Source: Flavobacteriaceae bacterium LYZ1037
GTDB taxonomy: Bacteria > Bacteroidota > Bacteroidia > Flavobacteriales > Flavobacteriaceae
Assembly: GCA_003144015.1 (NCBI GenBank)
Contig: QFWS01000002.1
Coordinates: 372,001 to 436,000, forward strand
Direction of reading: 5' to 3'
DNA: 64,000 nt
Positions 35,241 through 43,656 of this stretch are shown here, in pieces (the first letter of the stretch is position 1; every line of letters starts with the position of its first letter). Made by a program: the position numbers and the translations under genes. Under the pieces are notes generated by a model. It was not told the origin of the DNA. It searched no databases and saw nothing but the letters and a program-made list of their open reading frames with translations.

Positions 35241-35351
35241 AATTAGCTGAACAAATTGAACGATGTTTTTATGTTCGGGCTTTTGAAAATTAGGAAGTCA
35301 TATTCAAAAGCTGCTTACAGATTAAGTAACCGAATTTTAGAGCTAACTTCC
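35241..35351 (+). ncRNA. Candidate structured leader RNA upstream of arginine decarboxylase
   Basis: Nested pairings are visible by eye: 35243-35248 with 35341-35346 (TTAGCT/AGCTAA); 35274-35278 with 35330-35334 (TTCGG/CCGAA); 35279-35287 with 35303-35311 (GCTTTTGAA/TTCAAAAGC, 9 bp); and 35314-35317 with 35323-35326 (CTTA/TAAG). This makes a three-way junction. The loop GGAAG (35293-35297) can pair with CTTCC (35347-35351) as a pseudoknot. No known riboswitch consensus is recognised. It may be a riboswitch-like leader or a free small RNA; the folding was not computed. Confidence 0.3.
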
Positions 35352-35498
35352 GTTTACTACATTTTAATGAGCCAACATTTGTTTGGGTTCATACCTACAA
35401 CTCATCCTCAAATACAAATTTGATATGTAATCATTATTGTTTACTTTTAAACTTTAAGTTTCAAATAGAATAAAATATTTACATTTTAAAAGCATTAA

Positions 35499-36899
35499 AT
35501 GAATACAAAATATATAGACTTGGTTAATCAAACTTTTGATTTTCCACAGGATGAATTTAAATTAGAAAATAAAACACTTGAGTTTCACGATGTCAATCTA
35601 ATGGAATTGATAGAACAGTATGGAACACCATTGAAATTTACATATTTGCCACAAATATCTAATAATATTGGTCGTGCTAAACAATGGTTTTCAAAAGCTA
35701 TCAAAAATCATAAATATAAAGGGAAGTATCACTATTGCTATTGTACAAAAAGCTCTCACTTTAAACATGTGCTAAACGAAGCTTTAAAAAACGATATTCA
35801 TATAGAAACGTCTTCAGCTTTCGATATTGATATTGTTGAAAATTTAAAAGCTGAAGGAAAAATTACAGATGACACTTATGTTATTAGTAACGGTTTTAAA
35901 CGTGCCCAATATGTAACTAATATCGCCAGGTTAATTAATAATGGACAAAAGAATTGTATTCCAATTATTGATAATTATGAAGAAATAGACCTGCTCTCAC
36001 AAGAAATTAAAGGAAAATACAATATTGGAATTCGTATAGCTTCAGAAGAAGAGCCTAAATTTGAATTTTACACGTCTCGTTTAGGAATTGGTTATAAAAA
36101 CATTGTTCCTTTTTATAACAGACAGATTAAAGATAATAAAAAGGTAAAGCTTAAAATGCTTCATTTCTTTATCAATACAGGAATTCGAGATACAGCTTAT
36201 TATTGGAATGAACTCTCTAAATGTTTAAAGGTTTATACAAGCTTAAAACAAATATGCCCTTCTTTAGATAGTTTAAATATTGGAGGCGGCTTTCCAATTA
36301 AAAATTCTTTAGCTTTCGATTTTGATTATGAATATATGGTTGATGAAATTATCAATCAAATTAAATTATTTTGTGAGCAAGAAGAAGTTCCTGTACCAAA
36401 TATATTTACCGAATTTGGTAGTTTTACCGTAGGGGAAAGTGGTGGAGCTATTTACGAAGTACTTTACCAAAAACAACAAAACGATCGTGAAAAATGGAAC
36501 ATGATTAATTCGTCTTTCATAACAACATTGCCAGATACCTGGGCAATTAATAAACGTTTTATTATGTTGCCAATTAATAGATGGCACGAAAGTTATGAAC
36601 GCGTACTCTTAGGTGGTTTAACTTGCGACAGCGACGATTACTACAATAGCGAGCAACACATGAACGCTATTTATTTACCAAAATACAACAAAGAAAAACC
36701 TTTATACCTTGGCTTCTTTAACACAGGAGCGTACCAAGAAACCATTGGTGGATTTGGGGGGCTGCAACACTGCTTAATCCCTTCACCAAAACATATTTTA
36801 ATAGACAAGGATAAAGATGGAAACATCAATACAAACTTATTTAGTGAACAACAAAAAAGTGAAGACTTACTTAAAATTTTAGGTTACGATGGACAATAA
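35499..36899 (+). CDS. speA: Arginine decarboxylase (PLP-dependent, biosynthetic)
   Basis: The 466-residue protein is a fold-III PLP decarboxylase. The PLP lysine is K84 in YCTKSSHF; IETSSAFDI, LNIGGGFP (phosphate binding), FTEFGSF and GLTCDSDDYY (C-terminal active-site Cys-Asp) follow. It converts arginine to agmatine. It is shorter than the E. coli enzyme and typical of Bacteroidota. It overlaps agmatinase by 11 nt and starts a polyamine operon. Confidence 0.88.
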   Translation: MNTKYIDLVNQTFDFPQDEFKLENKTLEFHDVNLMELIEQYGTPLKFTYLPQISNNIGRAKQWFSKAIKNHKYKGKYHYCYCTKSSHFKHVLNEALKNDIHIETSSAFDIDIVENLKAEGKITDDTYVISNGFKRAQYVTNIARLINNGQKNCIPIIDNYEEIDLLSQEIKGKYNIGIRIASEEEPKFEFYTSRLGIGYKNIVPFYNRQIKDNKKVKLKMLHFFINTGIRDTAYYWNELSKCLKVYTSLKQICPSLDSLNIGGGFPIKNSLAFDFDYEYMVDEIINQIKLFCEQEEVPVPNIFTEFGSFTVGESGGAIYEVLYQKQQNDREKWNMINSSFITTLPDTWAINKRFIMLPINRWHESYERVLLGGLTCDSDDYYNSEQHMNAIYLPKYNKEKPLYLGFFNTGAYQETIGGFGGLQHCLIPSPKHILIDKDKDGNINTNLFSEQQKSEDLLKILGYDGQ

Positions 36900-37830
36900 A
36901 ACGTATGCTGGAATAGCAGAAGAATATTCAAAATTAGACAGTTCAAAAATTGTTTTAATACCTGTACCTTACGATGGAACAAGTACTTGGCAAAAAGGAG
37001 CCGATAAAGGTCCGGAAGCTTTTTTAAATGCTTCGGAAAACATGGAGCTTTACGATATTGAAACTGGTACAGAAGTATATCAGCAAGGTGTATATTTAGC
37101 CGATGCTATAACAGAAAATTCTTCACCAGAAGCCATGGTTGATGCGGTTCATCAAGCCACTAAAAAATATATAAAAAGAAATAAATTTGTAACTGCCTTT
37201 GGTGGGGAGCACTCTGTTTCTATTGGAACTATTAGAGCTTTTAACGAGTGTTTCGACAATCTAACCGTTGTACAACTTGATGCACATGCCGATTTACGAG
37301 AAGAGTACCATGGTTCAAAATGTAATCATGCATGCGCATTATACGAGGCAAGCCAGAATACAAACCTGCTTCAAATTGGAATTCGATCTATGGATGTTAT
37401 GGAAACAACCGTTATGGATACAGAAAAAACCTATTTTGCACATGATATGGCTGTGGATGATACTTGGATAGATTCTGCTATTGATCAAATGACGGAGAAT
37501 GTGTTTATTACTATTGATCTTGATGCGTTTGATCCTTCCATCATGCCAAGTACGGGAACGCCAGAACCTGGTGGGCTTTTATGGTACGAGACCTTAGAGT
37601 TTTTAAAACAAATTTTTACAGAAAAGAACGTTGTTGGATTCGATATTGTAGAGTTATGCCCTAATGAAACTGAAAAATCTTCAGATTTCTTAGCTGCAAA
37701 ATTGTATTATAAGATGTTAAGTTATAAATTTCAAAATGAAAGTGTGGAGGATGATTATGATAACTCTTTCGATAATACAAACATAAATAAAAATAATAAT
37801 TCAAAATTTAATGAAGACGATGAGTACTAA
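36889..37830 (+). CDS. speB: Agmatinase / ureohydrolase family
   Basis: The 313-residue enzyme hydrolyses agmatine to putrescine and urea. Manganese ligands are visible: FGGEHS (His 108), DAHAD (131-135) and DLDAFDPS (Asp 210, Asp 212). A C-terminal tail of about 30 residues rich in Asn and Asp (from NESVEDDYDN to the end) extends past the family fold and overlaps the next gene start. The gene order decarboxylase-agmatinase gives a complete route from arginine to putrescine. Confidence 0.92.
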   Translation: MDNKTYAGIAEEYSKLDSSKIVLIPVPYDGTSTWQKGADKGPEAFLNASENMELYDIETGTEVYQQGVYLADAITENSSPEAMVDAVHQATKKYIKRNKFVTAFGGEHSVSIGTIRAFNECFDNLTVVQLDAHADLREEYHGSKCNHACALYEASQNTNLLQIGIRSMDVMETTVMDTEKTYFAHDMAVDDTWIDSAIDQMTENVFITIDLDAFDPSIMPSTGTPEPGGLLWYETLEFLKQIFTEKNVVGFDIVELCPNETEKSSDFLAAKLYYKMLSYKFQNESVEDDYDNSFDNTNINKNNNSKFNEDDEY

Positions 37831-38794
37831 AGGAGCTATTTCAAATTTTATAGAAAAATATTATTTACATTTTAATGCAGCAGCTTTAGTCGATGCAGCA
37901 AAAGGATATGAAGAGCAATTAAATTCAGGAGCTAAAATGTTAGTCTCTCTTGCAGGAGCTATGAGTACAGCTGAGCTTGGAAAGATTTTTGCAGAAATGA
38001 TACGTCAAGATAAAGTACAAATCATCTCTTGTACTGGAGCGAATTTAGAAGAAGATATCATGAATTTGGTTGCTCATTCACATTACAAAAGGGTGCCAAA
38101 CTATAGAGATTTAACGCCTCAAGACGAGTGGGCTTTATTAGAAAAAGGACTTAATAGAGTTACAGATACCTGTATTCCAGAAGAAGAAGCTTTTAGACGC
38201 TTGCAAAAACACATTGTAAAAATATGGAAAGATGCTGAAGCTAAAGGAGAACGTTATTTGCCACATGAATATATGTACAAATTATTGCTTTCTGGAGTGC
38301 TTGAAGAATACTATGAAATAGATTTAAAAGATTCATGGATGTATGCAGCAGCAGAGAAAAATTTACCAATTATTTGTCCAGGTTGGGAAGACAGTACTAT
38401 GGGGAATATTTTTGCAAGCTATGTTCTTAAAGGAGAATTAAAAGCGAGCACGATGAAATCTGGAATTGAATACATGACGTTTCTAGCCGATTGGTATACA
38501 GAGAATTCAGAAAATGGTATAGGTTTCTTCCAAATAGGAGGAGGTATTGCAGGAGATTTTCCAATTTGTGTCGTGCCAATGCTGTATCAAGATATGGAAA
38601 GACCAGAAACACCATTCTGGAGCTACTTTTGTCAAATTAGTGATTCTACAACCAGTTATGGATCTTATTCGGGCGCAGTCCCAAACGAAAAAATAACATG
38701 GGGGAAACTAGATATCGATACGCCTAAATTTATAATTGAAAGCGACGCAACCATTGTTGCACCATTAATATTTGCTTATTTATTAGACATGTAA
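37820..38794 (+). CDS. Deoxyhypusine synthase-like protein
   Basis: The 324-residue protein belongs to the deoxyhypusine synthase family. It has the NAD-binding region (LVSLAGAMSTAELGK, IISCTGANLEEDI), GGGIAGDFP, SDSTTSYGSYSGAVPNEKITWGK (catalytic Lys about 296) and a C-terminal SDATIVAPLIFAYL. Archaea and eukaryotes use it to modify eIF5A, which bacteria lack. Its place after speA and speB suggests it makes homospermidine or a related polyamine from putrescine; this is inference. I start at ATG 37820; 37811 is possible. Confidence 0.85.
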   Translation: MSTKGAISNFIEKYYLHFNAAALVDAAKGYEEQLNSGAKMLVSLAGAMSTAELGKIFAEMIRQDKVQIISCTGANLEEDIMNLVAHSHYKRVPNYRDLTPQDEWALLEKGLNRVTDTCIPEEEAFRRLQKHIVKIWKDAEAKGERYLPHEYMYKLLLSGVLEEYYEIDLKDSWMYAAAEKNLPIICPGWEDSTMGNIFASYVLKGELKASTMKSGIEYMTFLADWYTENSENGIGFFQIGGGIAGDFPICVVPMLYQDMERPETPFWSYFCQISDSTTSYGSYSGAVPNEKITWGKLDIDTPKFIIESDATIVAPLIFAYLLDM

Positions 38795-38805
38795 CCTATT
38801 TTAAA

Positions 38806-39156
38806 ATGAAAAGAGTAATAGTAGACTACCAAAAATTAAATGAAGATATTTTAGATCTTCTTGTTGAAAAATTCCCTGATGGTTATGATGATGAAGATAT
38901 CATTTCTTTCAGAAACATTAAAAATGAAATTGTTGAAGCTGTTGAAGTGAAAACTGAAGATACCATCTACTTAGTTAAAGTAGGTGTGAGATTGGTTCAA
39001 GCTATGGAAGATCATGATGAAGATGATCATGATGACGATGATGAAGATGTTGTTGAAGAAGTTGCTGCAAAAGATTTGGATTTTGAAGATAATGATGATG
39101 ATTTAGATGATGTTGAAGACGTAGCCGATGAAGATGTTGATGAAGATGAAGATTAA
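38806..39156 (+). CDS. Small acidic protein with polyanionic tail
   Basis: The 116-residue protein has a folded-looking N-terminus of about 67 residues (MKRVIVDYQKLNEDILDLL, then KVGVRLVQAMED). A tail of about 50 residues follows that is more than half Asp/Glu (EDHDEDDHDDDDEDVVEE ...). Polyanionic tails bind basic partners or metals, or imitate nucleic acid. It follows the DHS-like gene by 11 nt, so it probably shares the transcript. I do not recognise the family. Confidence 0.7.
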   Translation: MKRVIVDYQKLNEDILDLLVEKFPDGYDDEDIISFRNIKNEIVEAVEVKTEDTIYLVKVGVRLVQAMEDHDEDDHDDDDEDVVEEVAAKDLDFEDNDDDLDDVEDVADEDVDEDED

Positions 39157-39168
39157 AACTATTATGAG

Positions 39169-39399
39169 ATGAGAGAAGCAGAATTTTTATCTTATAACGA
39201 TGGTTTTTACACCTTCATGTTTGAAAATGGTGAAGAATTGATTTTCGACGAAATTCATCCTAGAGTTTTAAAGCAGTTCGATTTAAAAAATGATGAAACG
39301 TTTATTAATAAATCTTTTAAAATAACTTTTATTGAAGTTTCTCAAAATAATGATGAAGATTTTGTAATTTACAGAGTAGAAAGTTTAAAACCTCTTTAA
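39169..39399 (+). CDS. Small hypothetical protein
   Basis: The 76-residue protein is rich in Glu, Asp and Phe, with strand-like segments (EFLSYNDGFYTFMFENGEELIF). I cannot assign a family. It starts 12 nt after the acidic protein and reads like an SH3/OB-like small domain, but that is a guess. The frame is kept with no overlaps, and the codon use resembles its neighbours, so it is likely real. Confidence 0.6.
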   Translation: MREAEFLSYNDGFYTFMFENGEELIFDEIHPRVLKQFDLKNDETFINKSFKITFIEVSQNNDEDFVIYRVESLKPL

Positions 39400-39410
39400 A
39401 TTGTAAATTT

Positions 39411-39824
39411 ATGAACACGTCATTTCACATGTCTTTACCATGTTTAAGTGTAAAAGAAACAAAAGTATTTTACACAAACAGTATTGGCGCAACCCTTGGC
39501 AGACATACCCAAAATTGGGTAGATATAAATTTATTTGGACACCAATTAACGTTTATAAAAGCCGAAAAATTTCATTTTAATAGTCCTAATTATGTGTTTG
39601 AAGGTAAGATTTTGCCTTCCTTTCATTTTGGAGTTATTGTAGATCAGAACACATGGAACGACATCTATTCGAAACTAAAAAAATTAGATTTAGAAGTTGT
39701 TGAAAAAACTACGTTTTTAGAAAATAAAGCTGGAGAACACAACTCTTTTTTTATAAAAGACCCAAACGATTATATGCTGGAGTTTAAATGTTTTACAGAT
39801 TCAAAAAGTGTCTTTAAAGCCTAA
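39411..39824 (+). CDS. VOC family protein (glyoxalase/bleomycin-resistance-like)
   Basis: The 137-residue protein has the paired beta-alpha-beta-beta-beta modules of VOC proteins: MSLPCLSVKETKVFYTNSIGA, WVDINLFGHQLTF, FHFGVIVDQNTWNDIYSKL and FFIKDPNDYMLEFKCF, the last Glu being a usual metal ligand. It may act on an oxidised or halogenated metabolite; the substrate is unknown. It is 11 nt after the previous gene and could still belong to the same transcript. Confidence 0.8.
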   Translation: MNTSFHMSLPCLSVKETKVFYTNSIGATLGRHTQNWVDINLFGHQLTFIKAEKFHFNSPNYVFEGKILPSFHFGVIVDQNTWNDIYSKLKKLDLEVVEKTTFLENKAGEHNSFFIKDPNDYMLEFKCFTDSKSVFKA

Positions 39825-39913
39825 TCTAAAGTTATTGGTTTGAAATAGTAAAAATTTCAAATTGAAAACAACTTAGAATAACAACCTTTTTTTAAGCAAA
39901 ATGACTTAAAGTT

Positions 39914-40126
39914 ATGAATTTTAAAACCATAATTGCCATCATCCTTATCTTGTTAATTGTAACTTTTACCATACAAAATACTGAGGTTGTTACCATTAAA
40001 TTCCTTGCCTTCGATATTTCTATGTCAAGAGTATTAGTCATTCTCGGTTGTTTTTTGCTAGGTTTACTATCTGGGGTACTTCTGTCTTATAGAAGGAATA
40101 TTAAAAAGGGTAAAGATCAAGTTTAA
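39914..40126 (+). CDS. LapA/DUF1049 family membrane protein
   Basis: The 70-residue protein has two helices, IIAIILILLIVTFTIQNTE and VLVILGCFLLGLLSGVLLSY, with a short basic tail (RRNIKKGK). It matches the small DUF1049 (LapA) family, whose E. coli member helps control lipopolysaccharide synthesis. Its stop overlaps the convergent hydrolase gene by 4 nt. Confidence 0.75.
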   Translation: MNFKTIIAIILILLIVTFTIQNTEVVTIKFLAFDISMSRVLVILGCFLLGLLSGVLLSYRRNIKKGKDQV

Positions 40127-40944
40127 AGTACTTTTTTAAGATCTTGGTAATATTGTCTGGTTATATGTAATCCATTATGTCCGGCATCTTCAATTGGGAA
40201 AATAGTGATGTTATTTGGTTGTAAGACTTGCAGTTTTTTGGCATTTGTATCTGGGTGAATTAAAAAATCTCGCGTGCCATAAAATATTTTTATTGGACAA
40301 GTTACTTTCTTTAAAAATTGATATGTTGGGATGTTGTATTTAATAATGAATTCTGGAATTGGAGGTGCAATTTCGTCAGCAATTAAAGTTTTCCAGGAAT
40401 AATAAGGCGCATTAAGAATCAACATTTTTGGATGGTTTTTAGATGCTAAATAACTTGCTAAACCAGAACCTAATGAAAAGCCTAAAACAACTATGTTGTC
40501 TTCGTTATATCGTGTTTTGGTAAAATTATAAACCTTTTGCATGTCGCTAAACAACTCTTTGGTATTACAATATGTGCCATCACTTTTCCCATAACCTCTA
40601 TAGTCTACAAACAGAATATCATAATTATTTTCTAAATATAACGTAGCGCGTTTCCCCCAGTCGTGTATAGCTCCTGCATTGCCATGCAAGTATAAAATAA
40701 CGCCTTTTGGGTTTTCAGTTTTAAATAATACAGCATTCAGATTTGTGTTTTCTGCAACCGGAATATTAAGCTCTTCAAAATTTTCTTTGAATTCATATTG
40801 GTAATCTTTGGCTAATAATTTCGGGTTGAAAAAAAAGCGTTCTTGATTAAAATATACAAAAACTAACGAAAGGATATAAAGTAGTAAAAGCGATACCACA
40901 ATTCTTGTTATGCGTCGAAGTATTTTAGGAAAATTTATTTTCAA
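40123..40944 (-). CDS. Alpha/beta hydrolase (BAAT/dienelactone-hydrolase-like)
   Basis: The 273-residue protein has a signal-anchor helix (VVSLLLLYILSLVFVYF), the oxyanion segment LYLHGNAGAIHDW, the nucleophile VVLGFSLGSGLAS and the late IEDAGHNGLHI (His). It is a serine hydrolase of the YqiA/FrsA-like membrane-anchored type; the substrate is unknown. It overlaps the next minus-strand gene by 20 nt. Confidence 0.8.
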   Translation of the reverse strand: MKINFPKILRRITRIVVSLLLLYILSLVFVYFNQERFFFNPKLLAKDYQYEFKENFEELNIPVAENTNLNAVLFKTENPKGVILYLHGNAGAIHDWGKRATLYLENNYDILFVDYRGYGKSDGTYCNTKELFSDMQKVYNFTKTRYNEDNIVVLGFSLGSGLASYLASKNHPKMLILNAPYYSWKTLIADEIAPPIPEFIIKYNIPTYQFLKKVTCPIKIFYGTRDFLIHPDTNAKKLQVLQPNNITIFPIEDAGHNGLHITRQYYQDLKKVL

Positions 40945-42274
40945 TAGGTTTCTTTCTTAGAATTTCATACAAAAATACACTATAAACTATGATATATTCT
41001 AAACCAATAATCCATAAATTTTCGGAGTTGTTTACATTGTTATATGCCAAATAGCTTAAAATGATTACTAAGCTCCAAACCATAGGGAATTTATAGTTGG
41101 TAAAAATGCTTAAAATTAAAAGTGTCGCAATGTACCATGGATGAACAGTTGTTGCCGTAAAATAATAAAAGGATAAAACGAAAATCATAGCTGTTATGAG
41201 CTGTAGCAATGTGTTGTTTTTTCTGAAAAAACTAAGTAAAATCACAAAAACAAAGACCATGATGGCAGAAAATGTTCCAATTATGGCAATTTGATTATAA
41301 CCAGAAATTACAAATCCAATTTCTCTAGCTATATAATATAAACTGGCATTAAATTCAAAATTTTGAAACCATAAACCGACTGTTTCAGAGTAGTTAGTAA
41401 TAAATTGTTGCGAGTAAAAAGGGATGAAAAACAACACCGTAACCATTCCAACAAGGACATAAAATAACAAACTTTTTTTCCAACCTAATTTATTGAAAAG
41501 TAGCGGTAGGAATATAAGTGGTATTAGTTTAATGGAAACAGAACAGGCAAATGCAACAGCTGCTAATTTCCATTTATTTAGGAACAACAAATACATGCTC
41601 CAAACTAGAAAGAAAATCATGACACCTTCAAAATGAAGATTGCCTGTAAGTTCTATAATAATAAACGGATTTAAAAGATACCAAAAAATATGATAAGTAG
41701 GAAGCTGTAATTTTTCAAGCAATTTTTTTCCAAAGTAAAGAGTTCCAAAATCGGCTGCAATAATTATAAGCCGGAGACCAATTACGGAACTTAAAATAGA
41801 TTGCCATGGAAATAGATTGGCAAGAACAAAACACAATTGATTTAATGGTGGGTAATTGGTATAGTGTCCTGCACTCAAACTACCCATGCCTTTATATAAT
41901 TCTTGAGCTTGATTTATTGGAATTTCTCCTTTTAAAATAAAAGATTCCGGAGTAAATAGATACGGATTCATGCCTTCAAGAATCATGCGTCCATCCCAAA
42001 TAAAACGATAAAAATCTTGCGACAGATTGGGGATAGCAAAAATAAAAACAGCTCGAAAGATAAAAGCTATGGCTGTTAGAAATTTTAAATTGCTTTTGTT
42101 GGTTTGTACCAGTTTATAAAACAAATAAAATAACGCCACATACAAAGTTATAAGCTTAATGGAGTCTGTTCTTTGTAAATTATAAGCAAAACTAAAATAG
42201 AATAGCATACTAGATATTGAAAATAGTATGGGGATTTTATAAAGTTTTAAAAATGTGGTATTAATAAACATCAT
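40925..42274 (-). CDS. Polytopic GT-C glycosyltransferase (mannosyltransferase-like)
   Basis: The 449-residue protein has about ten or eleven membrane helices. The segment SQDFYRFIWDGRMILEGMNPYLF carries the acidic residues of GT-C enzymes, and PPLNQL resembles GT87/DUF2029-type proteins. It probably uses a polyprenyl-phosphate sugar at the outer face of the inner membrane. It overlaps the hydrolase gene by 20 nt. Confidence 0.75.
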   Translation of the reverse strand: MMFINTTFLKLYKIPILFSISSMLFYFSFAYNLQRTDSIKLITLYVALFYLFYKLVQTNKSNLKFLTAIAFIFRAVFIFAIPNLSQDFYRFIWDGRMILEGMNPYLFTPESFILKGEIPINQAQELYKGMGSLSAGHYTNYPPLNQLCFVLANLFPWQSILSSVIGLRLIIIAADFGTLYFGKKLLEKLQLPTYHIFWYLLNPFIIIELTGNLHFEGVMIFFLVWSMYLLFLNKWKLAAVAFACSVSIKLIPLIFLPLLFNKLGWKKSLLFYVLVGMVTVLFFIPFYSQQFITNYSETVGLWFQNFEFNASLYYIAREIGFVISGYNQIAIIGTFSAIMVFVFVILLSFFRKNNTLLQLITAMIFVLSFYYFTATTVHPWYIATLLILSIFTNYKFPMVWSLVIILSYLAYNNVNNSENLWIIGLEYIIVYSVFLYEILRKKPIENKFS

Positions 42275-42410
42275 CCAAAGATAGATATATTTAAATTTTA
42301 GATTTATAAAAGTAGAAACCTATTTATTAAATAAAATAGATGTTTTTTTATAGTGAAATCCTTTTTTGGTACTATCTTACAAGCTGTTTTAAAATGACTT
42401 ATTCTATCTT

Positions 42411-43640
42411 ATGAAAACTTGGAAAAAAATTGGATTAATACTTTTAGGTATACTTGTCATATTTAGTATTTGGTTTTATCCAAAATACAAAAGGCTAAAC
42501 CTAGCAATGCATCTATTTGATGAAGATCAAATTGTGCATAATTTTAGATCGTTTGATGCTGTATGGCCGGTTTCAATTTTAGAAGCACCATTAAACAAGC
42601 ACCCTTATCCAAAAGGAAATACAATGAAATTACCTGAAAAATTTCAATATGAAGACAAAGAATTTAATACCAAAAAATTTCTTGAAGACTCATGGACCAC
42701 AGGGTTTCTTGTGATTCAAAACGATAGCTTGGTTTACGAAAACTATTATTTAGGAAATACCGAAACTACAAGAAATATTTCTTGGTCTATGGCCAAATCG
42801 GTTATATCTGCATTAATTGGAGTTGCTGTTGAAGAAGGTCATATAAAAAGTATTGAGGAGCCTGTTGAAACATACACACCAGAATTAAAAGGCTCTGCCT
42901 ATGAAGGTGTAAGAATAAAGGATGTACTTCAAATGTCTACAGGAGTTAAATTTAACGAAGATTATGGCGATTTTTTTAGCGATATTAACCGTTGGGGAAG
43001 AGGTTTTGCCATGGGAACTTCTCAAGATGTATTTGCTACAACCCTAGAACGCGAATTGGAACCAGGAACCGTCAATCATTATGTGAGTATAAATACCCAT
43101 GTTTTAGGAATGGTTCTTAAAAGAGCTACGGGTAAAACTATCACAGACTATATGCAAGAAAAATTATATAATCCGTTAGGAATGGAATTTGATGGTTATT
43201 GGCTTTTAGATGGTGATAAAATGGAAATGGTGCTTGGTGGTTTAAACTTAACTTTAAGAGATTATGCCAAAGTAGGATCATTATTTTTAAATGAAGGTGC
43301 TTTTAAAGGAGAACAAATCGTGCCTAAAAATTGGGTTCAAGCGTCTACAACACCAGATGCTCCACATGTACAGCCAGGTGAAAGCTTTGGTTATGGGTAT
43401 CAATGGTGGATTCCTAAAAGTGAACAAGGTGAATACATGGCCATGGGAGTTTACGGACAGTATATTTATATCAATCCTGCCACCAAAACAGTGATTGTTA
43501 AACTGTCTGCCAATCCTAAATATAACGACGACGATTATTTGCCTAGTAACGATCTACTGAATGTTGAATTATTTAGAGCTATAGCTTCATCATTAAAACC
43601 GGCTGAGCAATCGGTAGATATAGAAAATACTATTGATTAA
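42411..43640 (+). CDS. Serine hydrolase, class C beta-lactamase fold
   Basis: The 409-residue protein has an N-terminal membrane anchor (IGLILLGILVIFSIWFYP). The class C motifs are visible: SxxK as ISWSMAKSVISALIG, the Tyr motif NHYVSINTHVLG, and the GYGYQWW segment before the third motif. Such enzymes are peptidases, esterases or D-aminopeptidases at the periplasm. No beta-lactam resistance is implied. It precedes the amidohydrolase by 16 nt. Confidence 0.85.
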   Translation: MKTWKKIGLILLGILVIFSIWFYPKYKRLNLAMHLFDEDQIVHNFRSFDAVWPVSILEAPLNKHPYPKGNTMKLPEKFQYEDKEFNTKKFLEDSWTTGFLVIQNDSLVYENYYLGNTETTRNISWSMAKSVISALIGVAVEEGHIKSIEEPVETYTPELKGSAYEGVRIKDVLQMSTGVKFNEDYGDFFSDINRWGRGFAMGTSQDVFATTLERELEPGTVNHYVSINTHVLGMVLKRATGKTITDYMQEKLYNPLGMEFDGYWLLDGDKMEMVLGGLNLTLRDYAKVGSLFLNEGAFKGEQIVPKNWVQASTTPDAPHVQPGESFGYGYQWWIPKSEQGEYMAMGVYGQYIYINPATKTVIVKLSANPKYNDDDYLPSNDLLNVELFRAIASSLKPAEQSVDIENTID

Positions 43641-43656
43641 TTAAAAAAAAGTAGAT

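Noticed and set aside
35271-35423. A 50-codon frame (start MFGLLKIRKS) in the speA leader
   Set aside because: The start recalls small flavobacterial MFGLFKKK-type proteins, but the rest does not resemble them, no ribosome signal is seen, and it conflicts with the RNA-like pairing. A frame of this length is expected by chance.
42276-42283. Minus-strand TATCTTTG at the GT-C gene start
   Set aside because: It is only about 2 nt from the start codon; a transcript from it would lack the start. Chance match or a leaderless case that cannot be tested here.
42411-43640. Beta-lactamase resistance gene
   Set aside because: The SxxK and Tyr motifs are shared by many class C-fold peptidases and esterases; no evidence for beta-lactam hydrolysis and no link to the BlaI systems far away.
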